This document shows, in pieces, positions 24,906 through 36,702 of a DNA stretch of 64,000 nt (positions are counted from its first letter, which is position 1; each line of letters opens with the position of its first letter). Position numbers and translations under genes: made by a program. This DNA comes from Acanthosepion esculentum (lineage: Eukaryota; Mollusca; Cephalopoda; Sepiida; Sepiidae): the NCBI GenBank assembly GCA_964036315.1, contig OZ038496.1, positions 16,535,533 through 16,599,532 on the forward strand. The letters run 5' to 3'. Under the pieces are notes generated by a model that was not told the origin of the DNA, ran no database searches, and was given only the letters and a program-made list of their open reading frames with translations.

Positions 24906-25370
24906 AAAAGGAAAAATATTTTGTGGATTTGTTTTTGTTGTCAAGAAGAAAATATAAAATTACCTTTCCTGATGCCTTGAAGTCTGACTCTATTTGACAG
25001 ACTGGAATTTGCATGATGACTCTGACTCCCATCTTTCTTGTTCTGCGACAAAACCCATTGCTTTTGCTGCAGCTGTTGAGCAAAAAGGATAAAAATCAAT
25101 GATTCTGTTGATCCTCACCAGAAATCTATGAGGATTTCTACTAGAGTGGCTAAAATTCAAACAAGTGACTTTGATGGCTGACTGTTGTCAGAATGTAGAT
25201 AAGATAAGGATTAAATAGAATCAAAGGATTCCAGTTTTTCTTAACTCCTCACATTGAAGAATACCTTTTAAGAAATCCTAAATCACTGAGCCTAACAGTA
25301 AGTAAATATTTCAACATTGTGTTTTTTCTTCTCTCTCTGTAAGGAAACGAAGTATGATATACAGAATATT
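24906..25370. other. No recognisable feature
   Basis: AT-rich sequence with a 73-codon minus-strand frame at its left side that has no recognisable motif. Confidence 0.4.
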
Positions 25371-25830
25371 GGTTAAATAGTTTTACTATCTGGGAAGTGT
25401 TTTAACAGAGGATCGAAAGTGCTACTGTAATCTGAAGGTGAATTGTAATAGGAAAAGATGCCTTCCAAAAGCTAAAAAAAATATTAAGAAAAAGAAAGAT
25501 TTCATTAGAAACAAAGAAAAGAGTGTGGAACAGTTATGTAATATCAGTCTTCCTATATAGCAGTAAATACTGTACAATATCTTCACAGATGAAGAAGCAG
25601 CTTGAAACAACAGAAATCTGGTTCTACAGAAGGATGCTGAGAATATTGAAAGAAAAAGGGACATAGGAAAACAGCGCATAACCTGCCTAGCAAGCTTTAA
25701 TAAATGGATGGTGGAATAAGGCTTAGGAGAGATAACAAAAAGACAATATTTATTAAGAGCTACAAAGGACAGGAAATTGTGGAGAGCCATGATCACCTAC
25801 ACCCTGAAAGGACACAGCTCATAGAAGAAG
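25371..25830 (+). pseudogene. LINE reverse transcriptase C-terminal pseudogene
   Basis: Reading the plus strand across several stops and frame changes gives YLGSVLTEDRKC, then LVLQKDAENI (equivalent to WFYRRMLRI in the cleaner copy), then KWMVE, LGEITKRQYLLRATKDRKLW and RAMITYTLKGHSS. This is the end of the RT protein of the endonuclease-RT LINE family seen at 38.7 kb. The minus-strand 124-codon frame here is only a shadow. Confidence 0.75.
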
Positions 25831-25975
25831 AATGATCTTGAATAAGTGGATGACAGAGTAAGGTTTAGGTGAGATAACAAAAAGATAGCATTTATTATGA
25901 GCTACCAAGGAGAGGAAATTATGGAGAGCAGTCATCGCCTGCAAGGCATGGCACATAGAAGAAGAACAGTTACAA
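25831..25975 (+). repeat. Tandem duplicate of the LINE C-terminal end
   Basis: The last ~140 bases of the preceding LINE (AATAAGTGGATGACAGAGTAAGG ... GGAGAGCAGTCATCGCCTGC) are repeated head to tail with about 85 percent similarity by eye. Confidence 0.7.
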
Positions 25976-26036
25976 CTCAAAATAAAATTAGTAGGAGAAA
26001 AAATGAACAAAGGTGAATAAAAAATCAGTTTCTATC

Positions 26037-26300
26037 TACGTCTATAATTCTCAAAATGCATGTGTGTGTGTGTGTGAGATCGGATGTTGTTTATGCATTT
26101 CCACAGTTATCATCCGATTTTGATGAAATATTTTTGTTTGACAGATAATTCTTCAGTTCCGGTTTTGAGTCCAAATGGGCTGGAAAAAATTATGCACCTT
26201 GAAGGTGAAAAATTCCAAACTCTGATTTTTTTACACTTTGCACAAAAATCAAAGGCAAAATTCAATGTCTGCAAAAAACAGCGTACAATCAATTTAGGGA
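26037..26300 (+). mobile_element. Possible Helitron 5' fragment
   Basis: The start TCTATAATTCTCAAAATG leads into a (GT) run and then ATCCGATTTTGATGAAAT, a style like that of the Helitron at 6057. No 3' CTRR end was found. Open frames on both strands are not convincing. Confidence 0.3.
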
Positions 26301-27894
26301 GTTGAAATCTAACGCAAAAGATTATTAGAATTATAAAAAAATTATAAATAAAAATTATTGAATATTATTATTATGACAGTCCATGGAAGAGGTTCCATCC
26401 TTGCAAGATTGAGAACGCAACAACGGCCCTTTTCAACCTTTATTAACCTCCCACCATTTGGGTATGTGCCTCAGTTGCAGCCAATTTTTGTTACTAATTT
26501 TAATTTTCGGGTGGTCTGACTTTAAACTTAAACTGTGGGGTTGAAAGGTCAAAGCATGGGGAGGACATAAAGTGGCATAATGCAAAGTCTGGGAAGACAA
26601 ATGTTAGCAAGTAGTATTGAAGAAATAAAGATATGTTTTTTATAATAAATGAATATTGTTTAAATTGTGATCAGATTCTGCTGGTTAGGGATGGGCATAT
26701 GTGCTGTAAATCTTCAAAAACATGACGTGATGGGTTTGACCATTTTCTTTTGATTTTTTCACATATTTGTGGTTGTGCATGTTGGCATGACGTGAGATTG
26801 GAAAGAAATGGGCGTAGATTTATATTTTGATGATGAATATTGTCTTTAGCTTGTATTAAATTGTAAATACTAATAAACTTGTTATTTGACGTTTTCAGTA
26901 TTTTCTCCTTATGAAAATTGTAAAAAAAGATTACTTTTAAGAGCGCCAAAGTTCAGCTTGCCCCCGAGGTGCTAGCAACCCTAGGGCCATCACTGGTCAT
27001 AGGTTCACTTTGCAGCTGAATACCTGACCAGTTCCTGTCACCTATTTGGGATGAAAGCTTGAGAGGTATTTATTCATACATAGCATGTTTTGGATTAATA
27101 GACCTAACGTACCCATCACTCTTGAGAGTAAACCACATCTGATGCTCTGCAACATGAAGACTGCTTTGGTCATGGACATATGGCCATTGATTCCTTTGGA
27201 GGAACTCTTTACCTTGACTGTTAACTTCTGCCTAGGAAGCCCTTTGCCCAGTGATGACATGTCATAACTGCAATGGCTATGAAGTCCAATTTACCTCCCC
27301 ATTGTGCTAGATGCCTGTTGATTCTAGAAGAATGTTCTTCCACTCTTTGACAGTTTTTTGTGTATAATCCTGCTGCATGGTTATGTACGTTCCTTACAAG
27401 AAAAGCCTGGATGGGGAACCAATTTAGTCACTGATGATCCAAACATGTGGCAAGTAATACTAAGTTACATGTTACCAGTGACACTTGTAGAGTGACCTGA
27501 CATAAATTACTGACAATGTCATTTAGTAGATTTGATTTTTCTCATAAAGTACTTTGGTAATCGGAAAACGATTTTAAATGTCTGCGATTTTAAGATATCA
27601 ACTGTAGGAATGAATTCTTAGCCTTTTTTGATTCCGGTTTTCATTTGCAATGAAATGTCAAAGAAAGAAATAAAAATCTGTCAATTATTGCTTGTTCCAG
27701 CTTATTGATAGGAATACAGGAGTTCATTGAGTTGGGTGGGGTCTTGAAGAATTATCTCCAGTGCTCTCTGAGGTTGTTGGTTTGGTGAGTAAGACTGGCT
27801 TCTGGCAAACTTTCAACTGGTTACCAGGCTCCTGTTATTTGGTCTTCTTCCCCCTACTCTTTGATTCCGTCCTGTCCCAAGGAATATTCCTTAT
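26301..27894. other. No recognisable gene
   Basis: Only short frames of 60-92 codons occur, on both strands and overlapping each other. I see no domain, splice-bounded exon or repeat relationship. Confidence 0.4.
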
Positions 27895-29970
27895 TGCTTG
27901 CTCCTCTTCTTCCATTGATAGATTACTCTGTTCTTTTCTTTCTCTTTTATTTCTTGACTTCTCTTCTAGTTTGGTAGATTCTTTTTCTCCCATGTATTTT
28001 TGACTTTATCATTTCTCTTGCCACATCAGTACTTTCTTTATCATTTTTATTTTTCTTCATTTTTTATTTCCTTTATATTTTATTTCTGACTCCTTTTTTT
28101 TTCTTCTTTGTCACTTTCAATATCTTCTTTTTATCTTTCTCTTGAAGTTTCTTTTTCTTTTTTTCTCCTCCTCCTCCTCTTTTTACTTTTTTCTATTTCT
28201 CATTCCTTGCTTCTTTATTATTTCCATTTTTCTTTCTTTCTCTTTCTCCTCTTGAGATTTTCTTTTTTCCTTTCTTTTCCTTTCTTCTTCTCTTCTACTT
28301 CTTCTTCTTCTTCTTCTTCATCTCATTTTTCTAATTCAGTTTCCTTGTTTCTTTATTACTTTCATTATTTTCTCTTTCTTTTCTTGAGTTTTCCTTTTTC
28401 CTTCCTTTCCGCTTCTTTTTCTCGTTCACCTTCCTGGCTTCTTTATCACTTTCAATGTTTCTTTCTCTTTGTCTTTTTCAGTTTCCCTTTACTTTTTTCT
28501 TCTTCTTCTCTTTCCTTGCTTCTTCATTATTTCAAAATTTGTCTTTCTTCCTCCTTTACACTTCTTTCTTCTGCACTTTACTTTTCCTTTTTTTCATTTT
28601 ACTTAATTGCTTTCCTTGCTTCTTTATCATTTTTCATTTTTCTTTCTTTCTCTTTCTCCTCTTGAGCTTTCTTGTTTTTTTTTCTCTTCTCTTTCCACTT
28701 CTTTTTCTTACTTCATTGTTTTATTTTCTTTCTCTTTCACATCTAGATTTTTATTTTTCCTATTTTTCTTCTCCTTTTCTTTCTTATTTCCTTTTCTTGA
28801 TTCTTTATTAATTACACTTGTTCTTTCTTTCTTTTTCTCTTTTTGAGCTTTCCCTTTCCCTTTCCATTTTTCTCCTCCTCCTCTTGTTCTTCTTTTCCTT
28901 TTTTATGTTCCTTTTCTTGCTTCACATTCAATTTTTGTTTTTATTTCTCCTCCTACTCTTGAGATTTTCTTTTTTCTTATCCTCTTCTTCTTCCTCTTTT
29001 ATCTTGTATTCTTTTTCTTTTGCTTCTTTTTCACTTTCAATTTTCTTTTCTCTTTCTTTTTTATTCTCTTTCCATGTTTCTTTGTCACTTTCAATTCTCT
29101 TTCAGTTTTCTTTTCTCTTTCTTTGCTTGAGTTCTTTTCCTTTTCTCTTCCTCTTTTCTTACTTCTTTATAATTTTTAATTGATTCTTTTTTGTCTTTCT
29201 TCTCTTGAGATTTCTTTCCTTTTCATTTTATTCATCTTCTTTTACTTTTCCTTTTTCTTCTAAATCTCTTTCCTTGCTTCTTTATCCCTTTCAAGTTTTT
29301 CTTTCTCTTGGGCTTTCTTTTTCCTTTATTCTTCTTTCTCCTTCCTCTCCTTTTTTTTTCTTATTTCCTTTCTTTGTTTTTTATCCATTTCATTTAAACT
29401 CTCCCTTTCTCCTCTTGAATTTTACTTTTTCCGTTTTTCTTTTCTCTTTTTTCTTCCTTTTTTTATACTAATGTTCACCCTGTCCAAGACTCAAGAGCTC
29501 TTTTTTTTCTTTCATTATATCCTCTCTTTGTGCCACTTCCATCTTCTTTTTCTTTTCTTTTTTCTCTTCATTTTTTTTTCTTACTGACTTTTCTATTCTC
29601 TTCTTTCTCTTTGTTCCTTTCTTGTATTGTCTTTTCCTTTTCTCTATTTCCTTTCTTCTTTTTCTTCCTCCCTTCTTTTTCTCTTTTCTCCCTCTTACTA
29701 TTTCTCTTCTTTTTCTCTTTTCTCCCTCTTACTTTCATTATATTCTCTTTTTGTTCCACTTCCATTTTCCTTTCTCTTTTCTTTTTCCCACACTTTTTCT
29801 CTTCCCTTTCTGTTTTCTATTCTCCTCTCTTCTTTCTCTCTCTTCCTTTTTTGTTTTTCATCTTTCTTTTTCACTTTCTCTTTCTCCTTTTTCATCATCC
29901 TTCTTCCTTTTCTCTTTCATGTTAGTTTTCACTTTCCTCTTTTATTATTAGCTTCCTCTTTCTCATCTTT
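27895..29970. repeat. Pyrimidine-rich tract (about 2 kb)
   Basis: The plus strand is almost entirely T and C, built from TTTC, TTCTT and CTTTT units interrupted by words such as CTTCTTTAT and CACTTTCAAT that recur every 60-150 bases. The long frames rich in Ser, Phe and Leu (up to 185 codons) on plus, and Lys/Glu/Arg on minus, come from composition. It may be a degenerate tandem repeat and can form purine-pyrimidine triplex structure. Confidence 0.85.
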
Positions 29971-30834
29971 CATAAAAACTTAATGCATACTCCTCCTTTT
30001 GTTATTTATTGAAAACTACTTTGCGATAAGATGCAGACAATTCAGAAAATATGTCTCCCAGTGCCAAATTTAGTCCTTCAGCAAGTGTTGACTTTGTCTG
30101 GTCAGGGTATCTTTTCTCTACACAGCAGACTTCATAAATTCAGCTTCTGACTCACCCAACTAAGAGCACACTGTGAAAGCCAGCCTTATCTGGAGATCAG
30201 CCTATGAAAGAACCTTCGAAATAAGCAGGGGATGTCCTCAAGGGAAAATGCCTTCTCTGTCAAAAACTTTCAAATATTCATCTTGAAAGTGTCCCATGTG
30301 GCCAGATTCAAATTGAGCATTATTGCTGAAAAACACCTAAGCCTGCACAGATCATTGATGAATTAAAATTGATCTGCTTTCTCATCTCACTCACAGATCA
30401 ATTGGTAAGTGTAGAAAAGCCACTCAGCATTTAGTTCTGTAGGGAAATGGTTTCTTGTGTTTCTGGCTACGTACTTGAATTGGTTTCTTTTCTTTTGACC
30501 TGCACATTCAATTTTGTGGGTTCAGTGAATGCATTTTCCTTTAAATGATCAGGGTTAGTCCCAGTTGGAAGGATGCCCAAATCTTTTTGTAAGGCAAGCT
30601 TTTGTGTTCTTTATCTATAAGGAGCAGTTATTAGGTATGATGGTGTTCTCTAGAATAAAAGTCATCATTCTATATTCCTAAACCTGAAGATGACTAACTT
30701 TGCTTTTCTTTCCTTTTTTAAGATTAAAGGTTTGTCAAAAAGAAGTATTTGATGTTATATCCCAACTACAAAAGAATTCTTCTATTTTTTTTTACCATTT
30801 TAAGTCTTGTTTTCTTTTACTATATTTAAAGGTT
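29971..30834. other. Unassigned spacer between pyrimidine tracts
   Basis: Mixed-composition sequence. On the minus strand, words such as VFDREGIFPL and SELSASYRKVV appear without stops nearby, which hints at a decayed coding sequence of unknown type. I cannot name it. Confidence 0.3.
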
Positions 30835-31905
30835 TTTTCCTTTTTTGTTAGTCTTACTTTGCTCTTTCCTTCACTTTTCTGATTTTTTCTTTCTTTCATT
30901 CTTTATTTCTTCTTTTTTTCATTTGTCATTTTTCCTTTTTTTCATTCTTTTTTTACCCTTCCATCCACTGTTCTTGCTTCTTTTTCTGCCCTTTTCACTC
31001 TATTTTTTCTCCAATTTAAATTCTATTTTCTTTACCATCTTCCATTCTTTCCTTTATTCCACCTCTCTCCGTTGCCCTCTTTTCTCTTTTTACCTTGCCT
31101 CTCCATTCCCTCCTCTTCTTTACTGCCCTTCCTCTACTCTCCTTATTTACCCTCTTTTCCCCTTTTTCCTGTTGCCTCCCTCCACTCTTCTCTTCCCTCC
31201 TTTCTTTGCTTATTTCCCATAAATTCCATCAATACACTCTTTTCCTTCTTTTTTCCAGTCTTCTTTTGCCTTTTTCCTGTACTCCTCCCTCAACTTCTTT
31301 TTCATCCTTCTTTTTCCTGTCATCCTCCCTCCAATCTTCTTCTTTTCCCTCTTTTTATCTTTATCCTACTGTCATCCCTCTTCTCTTCTTCTTTTCTCTT
31401 TCTCTCCTTTTTCCTGTTCTCTTCCCTCAACTCATCTTCTTTTACATTCATCCCCCATTATTCTCTTTTTTCCTATCCTCCTTCCTGAACTTATTTCTGT
31501 TTATCTTTCATTATTCTGTCCTCCTCCTTCAATTCCTCCCCCCCTTCCTCCATTCTCCTTTCTCCTTTCCTCCTCCCTCAACACTTCTTTGTTCTCTCCT
31601 TCCTCCTCCTCCTTTATCCTCTCATCCTTCTTCAATTTTTCTTCTTTTCCCTACTTCTTCCATTCTTCGTTTTCCTGTCCTCCTCACTAAACTCTTCTTC
31701 TTTGCTCTCCTTCTTTCACTTTTCTTCTCTGTTGTCTCCTCCTTCCTCAGTACTTTCCTCCTTCCACCATTTTTCTCCTTTGTCCTCTCCTCTTCCCTCA
31801 ACTCTTCCCCTTTTACTCCATTTGTCCTCTCCTCCTCCCTCAACTCTTTTCCCTCTCCATTATACTCCCATATTTTATAACTTTATAATGATTATTTTTA
31901 TTGCT
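30835..31905. repeat. Pyrimidine-rich tract, C-richer
   Basis: It continues the T/C composition with more CCTCC and TCCTC units; TCCTCCCTCAACTCTTC recurs many times between 31260 and 31850. The 261-codon plus frame is low-complexity Ser/Leu/Phe/Pro and is not considered a gene. Confidence 0.85.
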
Positions 31906-31919
31906 TGATAGTTTGAAAA

Positions 31920-32415
31920 TAATTTTTTTCTCTTTCTGGAATATTTCATTTTATTTTCCTTCATATTCTCATTGAGCATCTTCTTTCATTTGTATAGTAC
32001 TTTTTTCTTCTTTATCACTTTTTTCCTTCTTCCGAGTGATTTGCTACACAACCCTCATTCTTTCAAACATTCTTATTTTTTTTAACAAAAATCTTCCTTT
32101 CTTTTCATGGAAATTTTTATAGTCTTGATTTGAATATTCTTTTTGGTTTTTAAACACTCCCTCTTTCTTTCTTATCATTGTTTTCTCTTCACACTCTCTT
32201 CGTCTCTCCTTTGTCAGTGTCTTCCCTTCTTCTTCTGTTCATTTTCCACTCACTTTTCTTTTTCTTCTCTTTACCAATTCCTCTTTGTTTCTCTCATAAC
32301 AAACACAAGATAGTTCTCCTTTTTTATCTCTGCATTACATCCATTTCCCCCTTTCCCTTTTTTCCCTTCACTATTCTTACCAATCCCACTTTGCTTGTCT
32401 ACTCATAGACACAAT
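31920..32415. repeat. Pyrimidine-rich tract, decayed
   Basis: T/C-rich sequence with more interruptions. A near-duplicate pair of words, CACAA(G)ATA(C)AG(T)TCTC, occurs near 32305 and 32411. Confidence 0.6.
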
Positions 32416-32744
32416 ACAGTTCTCTTTAGATGGAGCAAGTAATCGATGAACTAAACCTGCAAAGAATTTTGTTCTTTACTCTAAATGCCGATTTCACATA
32501 AAGAATGCTAGATATTTTACAGCACACACTCAAAAACATACTTGTAGATGCTGAAAATCATATTCTAATGACAAGATAACCTACAAAATTTGTAAATTTC
32601 AGTTTGATTATGTTTTATAGTTATAGCACATCGAATATCTAATAAGAAATGTACTGATAGATCAAACAGATCTTTTATAGGGGAGGGTGCAAGTTATCAT
32701 GAAATTTGAGTTTCAGAATTTGGCATTTTGGTAACATTTGAACT

Positions 32745-32876
32745 GATATTCCGACCTTTATCAATTTGATCATTATGTCTTGCCTGATGCATTCTTTGGT
32801 CTTTGCCTTATTGTCTAGGATTTTTATATGAAGCTTTGTCATCATTCAGTGAGTTCTTTGAACTCATATTAGAATG
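32745..32876 (+). repeat. Old ~125-bp tandem repeat, first unit
   Basis: The unit reads ACCTTTATCAATTTGATCAT, GATGCATTCTTTGG, GTGAGTTCTTTGAACTCAT. The next unit starts at 33715 and others lie at 34636-34870. The units are separated by a LINE (about 32880-33706) and a hAT element (33747-34635), so the array predates both. Confidence 0.75.
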
Positions 32877-32909
32877 TCTGATGTCTAACTTTTTGAGAGC
32901 TCCTCTCTG

Positions 32910-33494
32910 CAGCTGCTTGGTCTCACGCCGTCCGCTGATCTGAGATGGAACAAATACATCGAGTCAATTGCATCATCCACCGCAAGGAAAGTTGGCTCCC
33001 TGTGCCGAGCCAGGAAATTTTTCTCCCCGGAATCTATCCTCCAAATCTATAAATCGACCATTCGCCCTTGCATGGAGTATTGCTGCCATATATGGGCTGG
33101 AGCCCCTGCTGTTTGCCTCAGGGTTCTTGATAAGATCCAGAGACGGATATGCAATGTAATTGGCCCAGATCTGTCATCTCGTCTGCAGTCTCTGTCTCAC
33201 AGACGTGACGTTGCCTTGCTCTGTCTTTTTTATAAATACTTTCACGGTAATTGCTCCGAGGAGCTGCTTTTGCTGGTTCCTAGGCCTCATGAATTTAAAC
33301 GTCCCACGAGGCTGGCATCCGGTTCCCACCCCTTCACCGTTGAAACTGTTAGATGTAGACGTCTCTTCTACTCCAATAGCTTCATGTCTCGCACATCTCG
33401 CCTGTGGAACTCCCTTCCTTATTCCTGTTTCCCTGACAAATACAATCTCCAACTATTTAAGTGTAACATCAATCGACATCTCCAGCTGCCTTGA
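32910..33494 (+). pseudogene. 5'-truncated LINE, open C-terminal half of reverse transcriptase
   Basis: A continuous frame without stops runs from 32910, upstream of the first ATG at 33072, to the stop at 33494. In order it carries TARKVGSLCRARKFFSPES, IYKSTIRPCMEYCCHIWAGA, LDKIQRRICNVI, FYKYFHGNCSEEL and RLWNSLP. This is the C-terminal region after the RT palm of Jockey/CR1-like non-LTR elements; the catalytic YxDD part is missing because of 5' truncation. The 3' region runs to an A run near 33708. The start is fixed by truncation, not by a codon. It is a dead insert but a young one, because the frame is intact. Confidence 0.85.
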
Positions 33495-33709
33495 TCTATC
33501 CACTTCCCTTCTCCACACCCTTTCACCTTTCATTCCCATCTGCTCTCACTCCAAATCTTCTGTCACCCCCTAGCCTTGATCGATCCACTATTTTCCTCCA
33601 CATCCTCTCCTTTACCACTCCTATCTGCTCTTCCTCCAAACCTTCTGTAACCCCCTGCATACTAGTGGCTTCCAGCCTTGCTTGGGGTGATATGCTTAAA
33701 AAAAAAAAA
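33495..33709 (+). mobile_element. 3' untranslated region and A tail of the LINE
   Basis: The tail contains GCCTTGCTTGGGGTGATATG followed by about 12 A residues. Two ~90-base subrepeats (CTTCTGTCACCCC / CTTCTGTAACCCC) precede it. Nearly the same sequence ends the copy at 43.3 kb. Confidence 0.8.
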
Positions 33710-33746
33710 TATTCTAGCCTTTATCAATTTGGTCATTGGTAGATGC

Positions 33747-34635
33747 CAGTGGCAGAATTCAGTGGGTTTGCACAGGTTCATATGAACCTGTTCTTGGAAT
33801 TTTATGAGCTCAGTGAACCCATTGCTAGCTGCAATCTGAACAAGCAAAATGCTAATTTTAGAATGTCTACAAATTGTAGTCACATAATTAGTTGGAAATG
33901 TAAATTCAGGTGATCGAAGAAAGGTTAATACAAATTTCATGAACTGCTGAACTTCCTAGAGCCAGACACTTGGAATATTCAAGAAATAGTTATTCCCTGG
34001 AGAGCTGCAGAAGAAAAGCTGAATGGCTTCACAAAAATTTTTTATCACAACATTACCATTAATGATTTTCACGACTTTGTAGAAAACTTTCAGAATCCTG
34101 TAACTCTTCAACGTGTACAATAAGCGAAAAATATTATCAATACGATTGCTATCAGATCTTTTGAGGTAGAAAGTGGTTTTTCAGAATTAATATTATATAC
34201 TCAGATAAAAGAAGCCACCTTACAGTGGAAAATGCAGCAAACTTGATGACAATTGATCGTATTTGTGTCCCTTTAGATTTATGGGATATCACTCCTTTCA
34301 TTAAAACATGGCTTATAAAAAAATTACAGTGCTGATGACAACAGAATGAGGCAAAAAAAGCTGAAGACTATGATGACAATCAAGTGGTGATTTGGAAATT
34401 TTTTGAAATGAAAGATCATGGATAAAAGATTTTAAATCATTTCTTCCAAAATGAAAACGTGCAATGTAAAGCAAATTAATTTTGGCAATTTTGTATAGGT
34501 GCAAGCAAAATTTGCTTTATTCTTAAATTATATCTATATAGTAAAGTTTCGACTATGAAAAAATGAGAGAACCCATTGCTATTGAGACCTGTTGTTGAGA
34601 GAACCTGTTCTTAAAATTTTTGAATCCCACCATTG
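33747..34635 (+). mobile_element. hAT transposon remnant with 8-bp target duplication
   Basis: It starts CAGTGGCAGAATTC and ends (reverse complement) CAATGGTGGGATTC. Subterminal ACCTGTTCTT/AAGAACAGGT words match. The flanks are GTAGATGC (33739-33746) and GCTGATGC (34636-34643), an 8-base duplication with two differences. The host word is known from other units of the surrounding ~125-bp repeat. At 889 bases it is far shorter than an autonomous hAT element. Confidence 0.8.
33930..34332 (+). pseudogene. hAT transposase C-terminal pseudogene
   Basis: Plus-strand reading gives LEPDTWNIQEIVIPWRAAEE, then after a stop NTIAIRSFEVESGFSELN, then in another frame NLMTIDRICVPLDLWDITPF and IKTWLIKK. The middle part corresponds to the hAT dimerisation block (usual form: IxxSSAECERGFSxxN) and the last part to the conserved tail after it. 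At least one stop and two frame changes are present, and the catalytic N-terminal two thirds is missing. Confidence 0.75.
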
Positions 34636-34900
34636 GCTGATGCATTCTTTGGCCTTCCTCTTATTGTTTAGAATTTTTAAATGAAGCCTTGTCATCATTC
34701 AATGAGTTCTTTGAACTCATATTCCAACATTTATTAATTTGATCATTGGCTAATGGATTTTTTAGCCTTCCCATTATTGTCTGGAATTTTTAGATAAAGT
34801 TTTATTATGATTCAGTGAGTTCTTTGAACTTATGTTCCAACCTTTATCAATTTAATCATTGGCTGATGCATTCTTTGGTCATCACTTCCTCTTATTCCAC
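34636..34900 (+). repeat. Old ~125-bp tandem repeat, further units
   Basis: Two units are seen: CTGATGCATTCTTTGGCCTT at 34637 and CTGATGCATTCTTTGGTCAT at 34862, with a third (GCTAATGGATTTTTTAGCC) between them. GTGAGTTCTTTGAACT recurs in each. Confidence 0.75.
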
Positions 34901-36110
34901 AAATTGTTTGAAGTAATATTTTCATCTTTGGTTTTCCTAGTATTTTCTAAAAAGGTCTGCAAATTCCCTTTTTTTGGCAATTCCTTTAGCTGTCTGTTTC
35001 TGTTTTTTGTATTCATGACCATGGCATTTTTAATGACAGGTTTAGCTTTGAGAAAAGCCTGAAAAAGTATGAGGCACCAAATCTGGACTGAGAGACTTTG
35101 ATGACGTGATATTTTCCCAAAAAGATCTGCATGACACATGACGAATCTACTACTTGGTCATTATCCAATTACACAATTTCACTCTATAGTGTCTCATTAC
35201 AGATTGGGTATGTGTTTGTTTACTCATGTGCAGTATAGTCCCCTCTGATTAGTTGCTAAGTTATATCAAGGCTCTGCCACTTGTTTGTGTTTTATTTAGA
35301 ATGTCAGGACACATCTTGTATTATGACAACCATACAGCTATCTCTCTCTCTTTCTCACCGTCTCTTTCTCCGATGACTGTGTGTATGTACAAAAGATAAT
35401 ACAATTCATACGTACTTGGAAATGATGGTGATTTGACTCCATGAACGTGTCATGCTGTGTCCTAGCAGTAAAAGTTTGAAGTAATGAAGTTCAAGACTGG
35501 GGGTCATCTGAACATTGACATGGAAACAGCAAACGAGAAGCGAAGGGTGTACAATGTTGCATCTGTGGAAAAGGGGTGGCAGAAGGGAAAATAAACCTTT
35601 CCCAAAAATGAATGTTTGAATAATTTTCAAATCTGTCAAGGCTGGAAAGTGAGGATACGCAGTACATACATACATGGTGGCTGTTGACTCACAAAGTGAG
35701 TACGGCCATCACTGACATGTCCAGCCCTTCACTTAATGCCCCCCCACCACCACCACCACAGTGTATTCATAGGTTGTGTGAATGACAGTGGCTCATAAAG
35801 CCAGCCATCTTTCTGCATTTCTTGTCACATATGTGGCATATCAAATCATCTCTAGGTGTTGGAAGGAGATTTTGAACATCCTCACTTCCACTGTACTCTT
35901 TCATATGCCTTATCAAGCCTTACCTGAACTTGCACACCCTAGTGCAGGTCCAGCATTCAAAGCATGCTATTATGAAATTGTCATATACAATAGACAGTTG
36001 GTGTTGGTGTGACTGCTGGTGACTGAGCAGACCGCCCTGGACAGACATACCCAATTGCATGGAAACATACATACATACACATACACACATAATATAAGAA
36101 ACACAGAATA
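34901..36110. other. No recognisable gene; small simple repeats
   Basis: It contains a (TC)/(CTCT) patch at 35340, a CCACCACCACCACCA patch near 35742 and a (CATA) patch at 36064. Frames of 67-89 codons lack motifs. Confidence 0.45.
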
Positions 36111-36114
36111 TAAG

Positions 36115-36300
36115 AAAAACTTTATTAAGGAGCGAGAAAAATAAAATAAGAGAATTTAAGAGGACAGAAAATAAAAACTGATATCGCTTTTAATTTTTTA
36201 CGATCAAACTTGATTAGAAAGCAAAAAGCTGGAAGAAAGTTCCACAAGTGAGAAGTGTGAGCATTAGCATAGAAATTACAGTTACATCTAACCATTTTGA
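36115..36300 (-). mobile_element. LINE 3' end fragment, minus strand
   Basis: The minus strand reads CTTCTCACTTGTGGAACTTTC and the following 3' part of the Jockey/CR1-like LINE (compare 43.4-43.6 kb). The 43-bp minisatellite begins at its inner edge. Confidence 0.6.
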
Positions 36301-36702
36301 CCGGTTGAACAGTGGTAGAGAAAAATGACATAATGCCCAGCCACCGGTTGAACAGTGGTAGAGAAAAATGACATAATGCCCAGCCACCGGTTGAACAGTG
36401 GTAGAGAAAAATGACATAATGCCCAGCCACCGGTTGAACAGTGGTAGAGAAAAATGACATAATGCCCAGCCACCGGTTGAACAGTGGTAGAGAAAAATGA
36501 CATAATGCCCAGCCACCGGTTGAACAGTGGTAGAGAAAAATGACATAATGCCCAGCCACCGGTTGAACAGTGGTAGAGAAAAATGACATAATGCCCAGCC
36601 ACCGGTTGAACAGTGGTAGAGAAAAATGACATAATGCCCAGCCACCGGTTGAACAGTGGTAGAGAAAAATGACATAATGCCCAGCCACCGGTTGAATGAT
36701 GG
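36301..36702. repeat. 43-bp minisatellite, nine identical copies plus a partial
   Basis: CCGGTTGAACAGTGGTAGAG starts at 36301, 36344, 36387, 36430, 36473, 36516, 36559, 36602 and 36645, and a partial copy starts at 36688. The copies look identical. Because 43 is one more than a multiple of three, all three minus frames carry the same 43-residue period, producing three overlapping frames of 140-187 codons. A single related unit with changes lies at 36838-36880. Confidence 0.97.

Noticed and set aside
25422..25796. 124-codon minus-strand frame as a gene
   Set aside because: It is antisense to a recognisable LINE RT remnant on the plus strand.
29971..30834. A decayed host or transposase coding sequence on the minus strand
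   Set aside because: Some words look protein-like but I could not name a family or join an open frame, so it is listed only as unassigned.
28108..31880. Many plus-strand frames of 80-261 codons rich in Ser/Phe/Leu
   Set aside because: Pure pyrimidine composition lacks stop codons; there are no domains and the frames overlap in all phases.
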